DNA of 64,000 bases from Paenibacillus azoreducens (GCF_021654775.1 NZ_AP025343.1:5423501-5487500), one strand, 5' to 3'; positions 1 to 7,409 are shown, counted from the first letter of the stretch. Notes: a model not told the origin generated them from the sequence alone. Made by a program: numbers and translations.

Positions 1-441
1 TTGTTGGCGGCGCCTGGATGTTTCCTCCGAGAGAGTAGTCTGAAATTCGGGGAGCTCGGGAAGTCCCGCCGCGGCATTGGCTTCGTATATATAAATGTCC
101 GGCAGGTACGTGCCGACTTCGTACCGTTCATACGGATTGTCATCGATAAATGCGAGTGAATCGATGCCGATGTTCATTTCTTGAGCGATTTTACGAATGC
201 TGGTTGCTTTTGACCCCCATCCGAATTGCGGATATAGGAAAAAGTGATCAATCCCAAGCTCAACCAGTTTTTGAAATGCCCGATCAGGGTCGTTGCGACT
301 GGCAATACTCTGCAAAACCCCCCGCTGATCAAGTGTGTGCAATACATCCTGGACGCCCGGACGCAGCACAACATGCCCATCCTCAGACAATGTTCCCTGC
401 CATAACGTATCGTCAAGATCCCATACCAAGCATTTAATCAT
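1..441 (-). CDS. HAD-IIIC (FkbH-like) phosphatase, C-terminal part beyond window
   Basis: The reading frame is open for 147 codons from an ATG at 441 down to base 1, so the C-terminus lies outside the window. The N-terminus carries the HAD nucleophile motif DLDDTLW followed by GTLSEDG, the signature of the subfamily IIIC/FkbH proteins that dephosphorylate a glyceryl intermediate and load it on a carrier protein in polyketide and nonribosomal pathways. A later FIDDNPYER segment fits HAD motif III. The start overlaps the upstream acetyltransferase stop by ATGA, so the two are translationally coupled. Whether it is a free-standing domain or the first part of a longer FkbH protein cannot be seen. 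Confidence 0.8.
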   Translation of the reverse strand, partial: MIKCLVWDLDDTLWQGTLSEDGHVVLRPGVQDVLHTLDQRGVLQSIASRNDPDRAFQKLVELGIDHFFLYPQFGWGSKATSIRKIAQEMNIGIDSLAFIDDNPYERYEVGTYLPDIYIYEANAAAGLPELPEFQTTLSEETSRRRQQ

Positions 442-917
442 GGTTCCTCCCCGCCTGCGATGCCGCATCCGCTATATTCCATCGTCAGATGAGTTGGCAT
501 AAAGCCATATTTTTTATACAGGGTTCGCATCGGCAGATTATGAATATGGACATGTCCTACGATTCTTTGGGCACCTGTTTGCTTTGCGAATGAAATTCCA
601 GCTTCAAACAGCTCGTCAACGCCTGCAGTACCGCGATAAGGCTCGCTAACGTAAAAACTCCTGAACTGCATATAAGCCTCATGTGTAACCGAATTCACCC
701 TGAGACTCATCCACATCCATCCCGCGGCGCAGCCGTCTATGTCCAATACCAGCATTCCGGACCGTTCGCGAATCATAGCCTTCTCCAGCTTGCGCAAGTG
801 AAAAGCCAAGTCCGTAATGGCTTCTTCGCCAAAAGAGATCTCAGAAATCTCCCGTTCCCATTTCGCTACCTCGGCCAAATCACGTTTTTCAATCTGCCGT
901 ATGATCACCCTTGTCAT
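438..917 (-). CDS. GNAT-family N-acetyltransferase
   Basis: The product of 159 residues has the GNAT fold order: an N-terminal IRQIEKRDLAEVAKWE strand-helix, a central beta strand region, YVSEPYRGTAGVDELFE matching the acetyl-CoA pyrophosphate loop (R/Q-x-x-G-x-G/A, here in the variant YRGTAG), and a C-terminal NLPMRTLYKKYGF segment typical of motif B. The substrate is unknown. The start at 917 overlaps the end of the BpsA-like gene by 29 bases; AAAGGA lies directly against that ATG, so a GTG at 910-908 with nine bases spacing is an equally good start. It sits between BpsA and the HAD-IIIC gene in one operon, so it may acetylate a polyamine or the operon's final product (inference). Confidence 0.8.
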   Translation of the reverse strand: MTRVIIRQIEKRDLAEVAKWEREISEISFGEEAITDLAFHLRKLEKAMIRERSGMLVLDIDGCAAGWMWMSLRVNSVTHEAYMQFRSFYVSEPYRGTAGVDELFEAGISFAKQTGAQRIVGHVHIHNLPMRTLYKKYGFMPTHLTMEYSGCGIAGGEEP

Positions 918-2091
918 TCCTTTCTTGTGATACCCGTTTTTTGGCTACCATCTCAAACGTATCATGGCCGCAGCCCGTGCATCCTTCATTCTTAAGCTGC
1001 TCGATGGTCGCAAACTCTCCATTGATGCCGACATACACATCTTTTGAGCACTGCTTACAGCGGTAGGTGCGCAGTGTTTGTTTCACTTCGCCTGTGTACA
1101 AGGCGTCCGTGAATTTCTCTGAATATTCCGGTTTCGTCTGATCCGTTGTCCGCAGAATGAACATCTGGCTCCGGTTGGCGATCATTTCCGCGCCATCGTA
1201 GGCGTTGAATTGCGGGAAATTAGCGCTGACCGTCAGCCCCATGCGGACAAACTCCCGCTGCATGGCAAGCATGAACGCCGGCGATTTATGGGCAAAAGAC
1301 AGAAAAATCGGCACTCCCTTCTCCCTCTTCAATGCCTGTATGCCGCGCGATACGAACAGACTCATCCCCTGAAGCGTATAGGGAGGATCCGTAAAGAAAC
1401 AATCATATTGCCCGTGCAGATTATCGGGCAGCGGCTCCCTTAAGTCCAACCGACGGCACCCAATCGGCATTCCATGCTCCTTCGCAATCGTTTCAATACA
1501 GCTCAAAAACCGTTCGTCAATATCCACAACATCCACATGCGTAACGGTATGCCCGCAATCCGGGAACAACCGCTGCAACAGCAGACCAATAGAGACACTC
1601 ACGAGATCATCATCGCCAACACATAAAATCTTCTTTCCAATCAACGCATGCTGCTTCAAACAAAGGATAGCCCGGCGCAGGCTTGTTTCCGGCGTACATT
1701 TGGACTGGTCGATCTGAACATCCACGGACGGCCGCAACGAAAAAAGTTCCTCCAAGATTGCCAGCACATCTTTGAGGCTCTCGATCCATTTCGTCTCATC
1801 AAGCAAATCGTGATAAAGGGAATGATCCAGTCCATGGTACCCCCATTCCCGCTCGATCCACGCGAGTCCGTCAGCCGTGCAGCGCACGCCGCGATCCTGC
1901 ACAAGCGCCCCCGATTTAATTAATTCCCGTTTGATTGCCGCAGCCACAGGCGTCGGCAGCAGCGTTTTACGTGCCAGCTCTTTCGTGGAAATACCCGGTT
2001 TCAGGTAGCATTCAAGGAGCACCTGCTCTATGACCTGTGTTCCTTCTTGCAGCTTGGTATGCTGACTTGCTTGTTCAATGTACGTTTTCAC
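889..2091 (-). CDS. bpsA: BpsA-like N4-bis(aminopropyl)spermidine synthase family protein (DUF43)
   Basis: The 400-residue protein shows the aminopropyltransferase signature of the thermophile branched-polyamine synthase BpsA: a winged-helix N-terminus (about 20-95), then a Rossmann domain with CVGDDDLVS (the Gly-Asp-Asp-Asp catalytic motif) and FFTDPPYTLQGM. The family transfers aminopropyl groups from decarboxylated SAM to the N4 of spermidine. A C-terminal zinc-ribbon-like part has two CxxC pairs (YRCKQC and GCTGC). The start is a GTG at 2091 with AGGAGG seven bases upstream; that ribosome-binding site lies inside the end of the preceding 26-aa ORF, whose stop abuts the GTG. Length agrees with Bacillota members. 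Real substrate in this organism is unknown. Confidence 0.85.
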   Translation of the reverse strand: MKTYIEQASQHTKLQEGTQVIEQVLLECYLKPGISTKELARKTLLPTPVAAAIKRELIKSGALVQDRGVRCTADGLAWIEREWGYHGLDHSLYHDLLDETKWIESLKDVLAILEELFSLRPSVDVQIDQSKCTPETSLRRAILCLKQHALIGKKILCVGDDDLVSVSIGLLLQRLFPDCGHTVTHVDVVDIDERFLSCIETIAKEHGMPIGCRRLDLREPLPDNLHGQYDCFFTDPPYTLQGMSLFVSRGIQALKREKGVPIFLSFAHKSPAFMLAMQREFVRMGLTVSANFPQFNAYDGAEMIANRSQMFILRTTDQTKPEYSEKFTDALYTGEVKQTLRTYRCKQCSKDVYVGINGEFATIEQLKNEGCTGCGHDTFEMVAKKRVSQERNDKGDHTAD

Positions 2092-2172
2092 CTAATCCCT
2101 CCTAGAAAAATTCATCCAATTTATGATCCCTTTCGTCCCGTCTGCAACGACGATACCATCCAACTTCGACAT
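2092..2172 (-). CDS. 26-aa ORF coupled to bpsA
   Basis: An ATG at 2172 preceded by GGGGTGAT opens a 26-codon frame beginning MSKLDGIVVADG and ending FSRRD. Its stop is directly adjacent to the GTG of bpsA, and the bpsA Shine-Dalgarno is made of its last AGG AGG arginine codons. The arrangement strongly suggests translational coupling. I do not recognise the peptide. It could be a leader peptide, a small partner protein or a peptide substrate; nothing in it (no cysteines, no obvious cleavage motif) decides between these. Confidence 0.5.
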   Translation of the reverse strand: MSKLDGIVVADGTKGIINWMNFSRRD

Positions 2173-2197
2173 GTCATCACCCCCGCTATGAAAATAG

Positions 2198-2238
2198 AAA
2201 AAGGGCAGGAATGAACATACGTCATCCCTGCCCTTTTT
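2198..2238. terminator. Strong bidirectional hairpin upstream of the bpsA operon
   Basis: A perfect 12-bp stem AAAAAGGGCAGG/CCTGCCCTTTTT with a further ATGA/TCAT pairing inside; T-rich on both strands. On the minus strand it lies 26 bases upstream of the 26-aa ORF, so transcription from the promoter at 2536 must pass it: a likely attenuator or a barrier isolating the operon. Confidence 0.75.
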
Positions 2239-2262
2239 GGACACTGCCTAGATAAACACCGT

Positions 2263-2301
2263 AAAAAAACAAAAAAATCCGAGCTGAAGACAGCACGGAT
2301 T
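2263..2301 (-). terminator. Leader terminator hairpin
   Basis: Stem AATCCG-GCTG / CAGC-CGGATT with AAGA-type loop, followed on the minus strand by two runs of seven T. It is the first terminator met after the promoter at 2508-2536 and no annotated gene precedes it except a 7-codon uORF. Confidence 0.75.
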
Positions 2302-2348
2302 GTGGGTGCATAACAATAAGCAGCACTAAGGCTTGATTATGATCCGCT

Positions 2349-2466
2349 GTTCTTAACTAATTCCGAAGCCTTCACATGCCCATGACAAAACGAACCATGC
2401 TATTTCAAGCAATTGGTCCTGTGGACTGCTGAAAACTTCAAATATGGAATTTAATTAGTTAAGAAC
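2349..2466 (-). promoter_or_regulatory. Candidate structured leader (14-bp inverted repeat closing about 118 nt)
   Basis: GTTCTTAACTAATT at 2349-2362 is the exact reverse complement of bases 2453-2466. On the minus strand the pair would close a 118-nt domain lying between the promoter and the two terminators, the geometry of a riboswitch aptamer or ribosome-controlled attenuator. No known riboswitch consensus (T-box GGUGG bulge, SAM, purine, TPP) was recognised. Smaller hairpins inside include GTCC-ACA-GGAC. Function is inference. Confidence 0.45.
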
Positions 2467-2478
2467 GACCCCGGACAT
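2455..2478 (-). CDS. Possible 7-codon leader peptide (MSGVVLN)
   Basis: An ATG at 2478 preceded by TAAGGAGAG at seven bases encodes MSGVVLN then stops; the last codons and stop form one arm of the 14-bp inverted repeat. A translating or stalled ribosome here would block the long-range stem, as in attenuation by leader peptides. Short ORFs with good ribosome-binding sites can arise by chance. Confidence 0.35.
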   Translation of the reverse strand: MSGVVLN

Positions 2479-2507
2479 CAACATCTCTCCTTAGTAAAAT
2501 TGTCATC

Positions 2508-2536
2508 ATTTTACTACATGGTATGGATATAGTCAA
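2508..2536 (-). promoter_or_regulatory. Sigma-A promoter for the bpsA leader
   Basis: TTGACT (2531-2536) and TAAAAT (2508-2513) on the minus strand with exactly 17 bases between. Start of transcription would be near 2501, leaving a leader of roughly 330 nt before the 26-aa ORF. Confidence 0.75.
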
Positions 2537-2589
2537 ATCGGTTGCATTCCGAATCCCTCCTCAACATTTGCTGCTCTCTTAATAATATT

Positions 2590-2629
2590 AAATCCCGAAA
2601 GCAAACCTTACCTTTTGCTCTCGGGATTT
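2590..2629 (-). terminator. Terminator of tetR gene
   Basis: AAATCCCGA/TCGGGATTT stem with AGCAAA/TTTGCT extension immediately after the stop of the TetR gene. Confidence 0.8.
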
Positions 2630-2630
2630 A

Positions 2631-3197
2631 TCACAGACGTTGATTGACCAGAAGTCTTGCAGCGCTCTGAAAATCGGCGAAGTTATAAGTAGCCCGATCC
2701 AAATATGCGGACATAAGCGCTCCATTGAACAGCATAACCAATTGGGAGGCAAGCGTTTCAGGATCGCGAATCCCGGCCCGCTCGGCGATTTGCGATATGT
2801 TGCGTTGGGTTTCCCTATGGTATTTAATCACCATCTCATGGCTAGGGTGGTCAGAATCAGGAAACTCTACTGCCGCATTCAAAAAGGGGCATCCGCGATG
2901 ACCGGGCATTTCCACTCGGGCGCCAAGGCTTTCGATTAGATCATATAGTTGTTCGACCGGGTTTTCGGGATGTCTTTTACCCGCGTCATCGAATGGTTTC
3001 ATCAGAACATGGTAGTATTGTTCCAAATAAGCTACGACGAGATCGTCTTTTGTCTCGAAATTTCGATAGAAACTTGCTTTCGCCACGCCGGATTCTTCAA
3101 TGATCCGATCGATCCCGACAGCCCGCACCCCCTCCCGGTAAAATAAATCGGATGCCGTTCGCAATATTCGTTCTTTTGCCGTTTCTTTTTTCTCCAT
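2631..3197 (-). CDS. TetR-family transcriptional repressor
   Basis: N-terminal TetR helix-turn-helix: ERILRTASDLFYREGVRAVG, then DRIIEESGVAKASFYRNFETKDDL, the standard recognition helix region. The C-terminal ligand domain is of the TetR_C type common beside efflux pumps. The ATG at 3197 (MEKKETAKER) has GAGGTGAT seven bases upstream and is preferred over an upstream GTG. It is divergent to an MFS pump and two palindromic sites lie between them, so it probably represses both. Ligand unknown; the pump suggests a toxic hydrophobic compound. About 188 residues, usual family length. Confidence 0.9.
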   Translation of the reverse strand: MEKKETAKERILRTASDLFYREGVRAVGIDRIIEESGVAKASFYRNFETKDDLVVAYLEQYYHVLMKPFDDAGKRHPENPVEQLYDLIESLGARVEMPGHRGCPFLNAAVEFPDSDHPSHEMVIKYHRETQRNISQIAERAGIRDPETLASQLVMLFNGALMSAYLDRATYNFADFQSAARLLVNQRL

Positions 3198-3231
3198 GGT
3201 AATCACCTCGATCTAATCCTCTCTTTTTTTG

Positions 3232-3290
3232 TTGACACGAGACAGATCTGTCTGTATGATTATGCTGTGAATGATACAGACCTGTCTCAT
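3232..3290 (+). promoter_or_regulatory. Promoter of the MFS pump with TetR operators
   Basis: TTGACA (3232-3237), 17 bases, TATGAT (3255-3260). The spacer holds the perfect palindrome GACAGATCTGTC (3241-3252); a second related site with ACAGACCTGTCT follows at about 3276-3287. Binding at the first would occlude RNA polymerase. Confidence 0.8.
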
Positions 3291-3391
3291 CCAATACTAT
3301 GAAAAAGCTCGTCTTCTGTCAAGAATATTCGTTTAGTTTGGATACCTCTGAGCTGACAGATTAATTTTCGAGTAAAAAAGGAGTCTTACAC

Positions 3392-5062
3392 ATGTCCAGC
3401 TTACCCAAATCCATTCCGCTTGATCGGCATGAGTCCGATCCGGAAACTCGTTCGAGGCCTTGGTTGGTGCTCGCCATCATGGTGTTGTCCCTCTTTATGA
3501 CGACGACAAGCATTAATTTTATGAACGTTGCCGTACCATCTCTTCAACGTAGCCTGCATGCCAGCTTTGCCGATGTCCAATTTGTCATGACCGGTTACAC
3601 GCTTGCTTATGCCGTTATCCTAATTATCGGAGGGCGACTCGGGGATCGGTTCGGCAGAAAAAAAGTATTGTGGATCGGGGTAGCCGGTTTTACGCTAACC
3701 TCTCTATTATGCGGTCTTAGCTCCGAAGTCAACCTGCTCATTCTGTTACGGATCTTTCAAGGTCTTTGCGCTGCCCTTATTACCCCGCAAGTTCTGTCGC
3801 TGATCCAGGTCAATTTCCCTCCTGCCAAGCGGGGTACGGTGTTCGGCTTGTACGGTGCGACAATCGGACTTTCAGCTTCAACGGGGCAAGCGATTGGCGG
3901 ACTGTTTTTGCATTGGAACCCGTGGGGGCTGGAATGGAGGATGTTATTCTTCTTCGGTTTCCTGATCGGCACCGTCATCCTACTGATGATCTCCCCCATA
4001 CGAGAGTCAAAGGAGTCCCATTCTTTCAAGCTGGACTGGATTGGAGCGCTCATCGTTGCCGCCGGATTGTTCATGCTCGTTTATCCGCTCGTTGAAGGCA
4101 TGAAAGAGGGATGGCCCCTTCCAATCAATATTTGCCTGATCTTATCGCTTCCCGTTCTTGTGGTTTTTGTCTGGTATGAGCAAAGATTGGCTCTCCGCGG
4201 CGGAATCCCGCTCATGAACGTGTCCCTGTTTCGACAAGGTGTATTTACGGTAGGTATGTTGATTGTCTTGCTTCTTTATTGCGGCCAAGCGGCCTTCCTA
4301 TTAGTTTGCACTTACTTTTTTCAGATCGGGCTCAGCTATACAGCTTTGCATTCGGGATTACTGCTTCTGCCTACCGGAATTGGCATCTTTCTCGCCTCGT
4401 TATTATCCTCCAGAGGTGTCGCCAAATTTGGCATCCATGTCCTCACCTTTGGCCAGGTTGTTTCGGTAATCGGTTATTTGGCACTCGTCTACTCCGTGCA
4501 AAAGACGGGAACCTCCATTGCCGGATATGAATGGATTCCTGCTTTCGCCTTGATCGGACTTGGCCAAGGTTTCGTAGCCGCTCCACTCACGAATGCGATA
4601 CTTGCTAAAATCCGCAAGAACGACATTGGTTCTGCTTCCGGTATCGTATCGACGGGAACGCAAATCGGCTTAGCGCTTGGAATCGCCTTGATCGGCATCG
4701 TCTTGTTGAGCGCAATGGGTCAGCACGCGGATCGTATCAACGAGCAGATTGCGCCGCAGTTGCGCGGGCAACTGCTGGATGCCCATATCGCTTCCGAGCA
4801 AGCGGATACTATCGTGACACAATTCAAATCTTGTTATACGGAATACGCTCACTCCAACGATCCGACAAACGTTCCGGCTGCATGTCAATTGAAATCCGCT
4901 GCTCCTGAGGTGAAACGCTTGTTCGCCGAAAGCATTTCAATCGCGAACAAGCAAAATTATACCGATTCCTTTATTTTCTGCCTTTATGCCATTGCCGCTT
5001 TCTCGGCTGTCGTTGTCCCGCTCCTGTTCGTTTTGTCCCGGAAAAGAAATGGGAGTTCATAA
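3392..5062 (+). CDS. DHA2-type MFS drug efflux transporter (14 TM)
   Basis: A 556-residue membrane protein of the EmrB/QacA proton-driven drug antiporter group. Visible marks are GRLGDRFGRKKVLW (MFS motif A, about residues 84-97), an arginine-rich RIFQGLCAALITPQ segment in the fourth helix, and a motif C-like GATIGLSASTGQAIGG in helix 5, followed by many hydrophobic helices to a total compatible with 14. An extracytoplasmic loop near residues 450-505 contains two cysteines. The start at 3392 has AAAGGAG ten bases upstream. It is divergent from a TetR regulator with operator sites inside its promoter. Substrate not predictable. Confidence 0.9.
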   Translation: MSSLPKSIPLDRHESDPETRSRPWLVLAIMVLSLFMTTTSINFMNVAVPSLQRSLHASFADVQFVMTGYTLAYAVILIIGGRLGDRFGRKKVLWIGVAGFTLTSLLCGLSSEVNLLILLRIFQGLCAALITPQVLSLIQVNFPPAKRGTVFGLYGATIGLSASTGQAIGGLFLHWNPWGLEWRMLFFFGFLIGTVILLMISPIRESKESHSFKLDWIGALIVAAGLFMLVYPLVEGMKEGWPLPINICLILSLPVLVVFVWYEQRLALRGGIPLMNVSLFRQGVFTVGMLIVLLLYCGQAAFLLVCTYFFQIGLSYTALHSGLLLLPTGIGIFLASLLSSRGVAKFGIHVLTFGQVVSVIGYLALVYSVQKTGTSIAGYEWIPAFALIGLGQGFVAAPLTNAILAKIRKNDIGSASGIVSTGTQIGLALGIALIGIVLLSAMGQHADRINEQIAPQLRGQLLDAHIASEQADTIVTQFKSCYTEYAHSNDPTNVPAACQLKSAAPEVKRLFAESISIANKQNYTDSFIFCLYAIAAFSAVVVPLLFVLSRKRNGSS

Positions 5063-5172
5063 CAAGTTGATAAAAGGAGGTGGTTACCAAATTTAGATGT
5101 GAAAGTGTTGCCCCATATGCCTTGGCCATAGCATGGAATCGATTTATACAGAATCTGGAGGATAAGTAAGAG

Positions 5173-5330
5173 ATGGAGAAAAAAGTTCTGACGGTACAAG
5201 GCAAGCGCGTCGCATATATCGATGTCGGGAGCCTTCGGCGCCTCCGGTCCTTCTTTTGCACGGATTTCCCGAGACATCGCTGATGGGCAGTACTGCCGAC
5301 TCCATTCGTTTCAGGGCATCCCATCAGTAA
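5173..5330 (+). pseudogene. Truncated, frameshifted alpha/beta hydrolase remnant
   Basis: An ATG at 5173 after GGAGGATAAG starts MEKKVLTVQGKRVAYIDVG, typical of an alpha/beta hydrolase N-terminus. The continuation PSAPPVLLLHGFPETSLM, with the oxyanion HGF motif, is found only after a one-base frame change and then runs into a stop at 5328-5330. The catalytic Ser, Asp and His parts are gone. It meets the TetR remnant tail to tail at about 5325. Confidence 0.75.
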
Positions 5331-5425
5331 ATCTTCCAAAAGCATGTGCTTATTTTTGTAGTAATGATATACGGTTCCGTAGCCGATGCCTTGACCGAAA
5401 CAGCCCTGATCATGTCTTGCATGGC
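5320..5425 (-). pseudogene. TetR helix-turn-helix remnant
   Basis: The minus strand encodes GIGYGTVYHYYKNKHMLLED, the recognition helix and start of the next helix of a TetR-family protein, preceded in another frame by MQDMIRAVSV. Nothing before or after it is left. It converges on the hydrolase remnant, so a deletion seems to have joined two broken genes. Confidence 0.65.
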
Positions 5426-5461
5426 GGGGGCTGTTTGCTTACATAGAAAACTGGATTTAAT

Positions 5462-5803
5462 TTAATTATTTTGATTTTTTACTCCCCATTCACATAACTC
5501 TTCCAAAACGGGTAATAGTGTTTCCGCTTTATCTGTGAGACTGTACTCGACTTTAGGGGGAACTTGAGGATACTCTTTTCGTTCCACCATACCATCTTCC
5601 TCCAATTCCTTGAGCTGTGAACTTAATGTTTTATAAGTAATAGCCCCTATCTGTCTTTTCAGCTCATTAAAGCGAACCGGTTGGTTTTCTGCGAGGAGGT
5701 AAATAATAACCATTTTCCATTTACCACCGATAACTGATAATGTATAGCCAAAAGGTGTATCTTTAATATTTTTAACTTTACCTTTATATTCAGCCATACT
5801 CAT
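5462..5803 (-). CDS. HxlR-family winged-helix regulator
   Basis: 113 residues with the HxlR core: TLSVIGGKWKMVIIYLLAENQPVRFNELKRQIG, ITYKTLSSQLKELEEDGMVERK and a C-terminal PPKVEYSLTDKAETLLPVLEELCEW, matching the usual pattern in which a single winged helix domain makes up the protein. The ATG at 5803 (MSMAEYKGK) follows AAAGGATAG; longer in-frame starts upstream overlap the divergent gene's promoter. It is divergent from a RidA-like gene and probably controls it. HxlR proteins often respond to electrophiles or redox state; no conserved sensing cysteine is obvious beyond one near the C-terminus. Confidence 0.88.
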   Translation of the reverse strand: MSMAEYKGKVKNIKDTPFGYTLSVIGGKWKMVIIYLLAENQPVRFNELKRQIGAITYKTLSSQLKELEEDGMVERKEYPQVPPKVEYSLTDKAETLLPVLEELCEWGVKNQNN

Positions 5804-5823
5804 ATTTACACTATCCTTTCTGG

Positions 5824-5896
5824 TAGTACCTATCAATAAAGTGCGTACTATATTTATATATGCTTTCATTCTATACTAACCTTACTTTAAGTAAAG
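5824..5896. promoter_or_regulatory. Divergent control region between HxlR and RidA genes
   Basis: Inverted repeat TAGTAC (5824-5829) / GTACTA (5845-5850), the style of HxlR operators, plus a second near-palindrome CTTACTTTAAGTAAAG at 5881-5896 just before the RidA Shine-Dalgarno. Confidence 0.5.
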
Positions 5897-5907
5897 GAGA
5901 GAAAGAA

Positions 5908-6291
5908 ATGACTAATGTCAAAACCTACAATCACGATCTTTGGGATCACGGAATAACCCAGGGATACTCCGTAAACGGAACTATCTATATTTCAGGACAA
6001 TTTTCCCACGACACAGAGGGCACGTTCGTTGGCGAAGGCGATATCGAGGAACAGACCCGGCAAACGCTCGAAAATCTTGATCGCGTGCTGGCGGGATTTG
6101 ATGTCACGAGGTCAAACCTGGCTTATGTGGAGATCTATTTGACAAACCCTCAAGAACATTCCGAGCCGGTCATCCGGCTGTTCAAGGAATATGTAGGACA
6201 ACACCGACCAGCCGGCAGTCTCATCGGCGTGACATATCTTGCGTTTCCTGAGCAATTGATTGAAATTAGCGCCGTCGCACATGCGGACTAA
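5908..6291 (+). CDS. RidA/YjgF/YER057c/UK114-family protein
   Basis: 127 residues of the Rid superfamily: GYSVNGTIYISGQFSHDTEG near the N-terminus, TRQTLENLDRVLAGFD in the middle, and RPAGSLIGVTYLAFPEQLIEISAVA at the end. RidA members hydrolyse reactive enamines and imines from pyridoxal-phosphate enzymes; the catalytic Arg of true RidA lies in a motif like R-x-x-x-x-V near the end, and here the corresponding RPAGSLIGV is an altered version, so this may be one of the Rid1-7 subgroups with another role. The ATG at 5908 follows AAAGGAGAG; upstream codons lack a ribosome-binding site. Divergent from HxlR, its likely regulator. Confidence 0.85.
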   Translation: MTNVKTYNHDLWDHGITQGYSVNGTIYISGQFSHDTEGTFVGEGDIEEQTRQTLENLDRVLAGFDVTRSNLAYVEIYLTNPQEHSEPVIRLFKEYVGQHRPAGSLIGVTYLAFPEQLIEISAVAHAD

Positions 6292-6383
6292 CTCGGCTAC
6301 CGTGGTCGGCGCTGCAGAGGCGGTCGGGCTTCGGATAGGCGCGACCGCTATTGGCGCAAAACAGAAGGATTTCGCCAAGTTAA

Positions 6384-6548
6384 TATAAGATAGCTTCCAT
6401 CTTATCGCTAGATGGGGACTTTATTACGCTTACATTCATCAGCGGGACTCTTATATTTATTCAACTACTTGCGTGGGTATTTGCATTTACCAAGGTCAAA
6501 CGTTACCATATCTACACATTTCATCAGCTTTCCGTCATTCTGCGATAA
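6384..6548 (+). pseudogene. Start-less membrane protein fragment
   Basis: A 54-codon frame without any ATG, GTG or TTG start encodes one clear transmembrane stretch (TLTFISGTLIFIQLLAWVFA) and a basic tail. It follows a similar start-less stretch at 6295-6389. I do not recognise the family. The rest of 6292-6639 shows nothing else. Confidence 0.35.
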
Positions 6549-6639
6549 TCCCAGACGCTGGTTTTCTGTTATGTAAGTTCCAGTAATATTCGGTCGCCAA
6601 CACAATTACATTTTCATTCGAAGTACGATAGCGTAATAG

Positions 6640-6668
6640 ACCGCCTTTTTATCAAAGGCGGTTGTTTT
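6640..6668 (+). terminator. Rho-independent terminator
   Basis: ACCGCCTTT/AAAGGCGGT stem with a short loop and TGTTTTT tail. It ends any transcript from the RidA side. The stretch 6669-6869 that follows holds no gene I can support. Confidence 0.85.
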
Positions 6669-6869
6669 TCTTATTGCTAAAAAGGAGACTCCAGTTGTTC
6701 GACCTGAACAGATTGCGGACGGCGATAAAGTTACCGGAGCGATTCAAACATACTCCGGGTCGTTCTGGATTCTGTGCTCGATCTCAAGCCTCAAACGCTT
6801 GGTTTGGACTGTATCGATCTGAGCTTGTACGTCCAAACGTTCGCGCTTACACCAAAGCTTCTTTTTTTA

Positions 6870-7409
6870 TTATGCAATATGTCCCTCTATTTCTGCTCTC
6901 AATTGTTCAAACCACTCTAAGTTAACCAAGTGATGGGAACGGGAATTTTCGTTCATTCGGCGGTAGTAATCGATTGTGCCGGGAAGTTCTTGTGTGTTGG
7001 ACAGGTATTCATCAAGGAGGGCGATTCGGGTTTTAGTCTGGTCGATTTGAGATTGGATCAGTTTCAGCAATTTGTTTTTGTCGAATTCATCAGCAAAGAG
7101 CAGCGCCCCATAAAATTGCAGGTTCACATATTCCGATTTGGTGCCGTATTTGACCATTAATTTTTCGAATTCAGCCATTCCCGATCCGGTGATTTTAAAG
7201 TTCCGAGTTTCGCGCCCGCTGGTTGAAGAATTCTGCTGAATCTGTTCAATCCAACCTTTTTCTTCAAGTTGCTGCAGATTGTAATAAAACGAGCCTTTTG
7301 TGAAATTTACAATGTATTTGTAATGGCGTTTTTCCATTAAGGCCAGCAGTTCATAGCCGTGAGCGCCGGGGTTTTGGATGAGCAAGCCAAGGATGAGTAA
7401 GGGAATCAA
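6870..7409 (-). CDS. PadR-family regulator
   Basis: 179 residues: an N-terminal PadR winged helix (LLILGLLIQNPGAHGYELLALME, then FTKGSFYYNLQQLEEKGWIEQ) and a long helical C-terminal dimerisation half ending DYYRRMNENSRSHHLVNLEWFEQLRAEI. The start is a TTG overlapping the upstream esterase stop as TTGA, with GAAGGTGAT in range. It is therefore the second gene of an operon whose promoter contains two PadR-like palindromes, indicating autoregulation. PadR proteins respond to phenolics or drugs; the ligand here is unknown. Confidence 0.88.
   Translation of the reverse strand: MIPLLILGLLIQNPGAHGYELLALMEKRHYKYIVNFTKGSFYYNLQQLEEKGWIEQIQQNSSTSGRETRNFKITGSGMAEFEKLMVKYGTKSEYVNLQFYGALLFADEFDKNKLLKLIQSQIDQTKTRIALLDEYLSNTQELPGTIDYYRRMNENSRSHHLVNLEWFEQLRAEIEGHIA

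Noticed and set aside
2349..2466. T-box or SAM riboswitch before bpsA
   Set aside because: The leader has the right length and a terminator, but no T-box GGUGG bulge, Stem I motifs or S-box core were found; kept only as an unnamed structured leader.
6669..6869. Small plus-strand gene with TTG start after AAAAAGGAG
   Set aside because: The frame overlaps the convergent PadR gene's end and encodes nothing recognisable; the ribosome-binding site alone is not enough.
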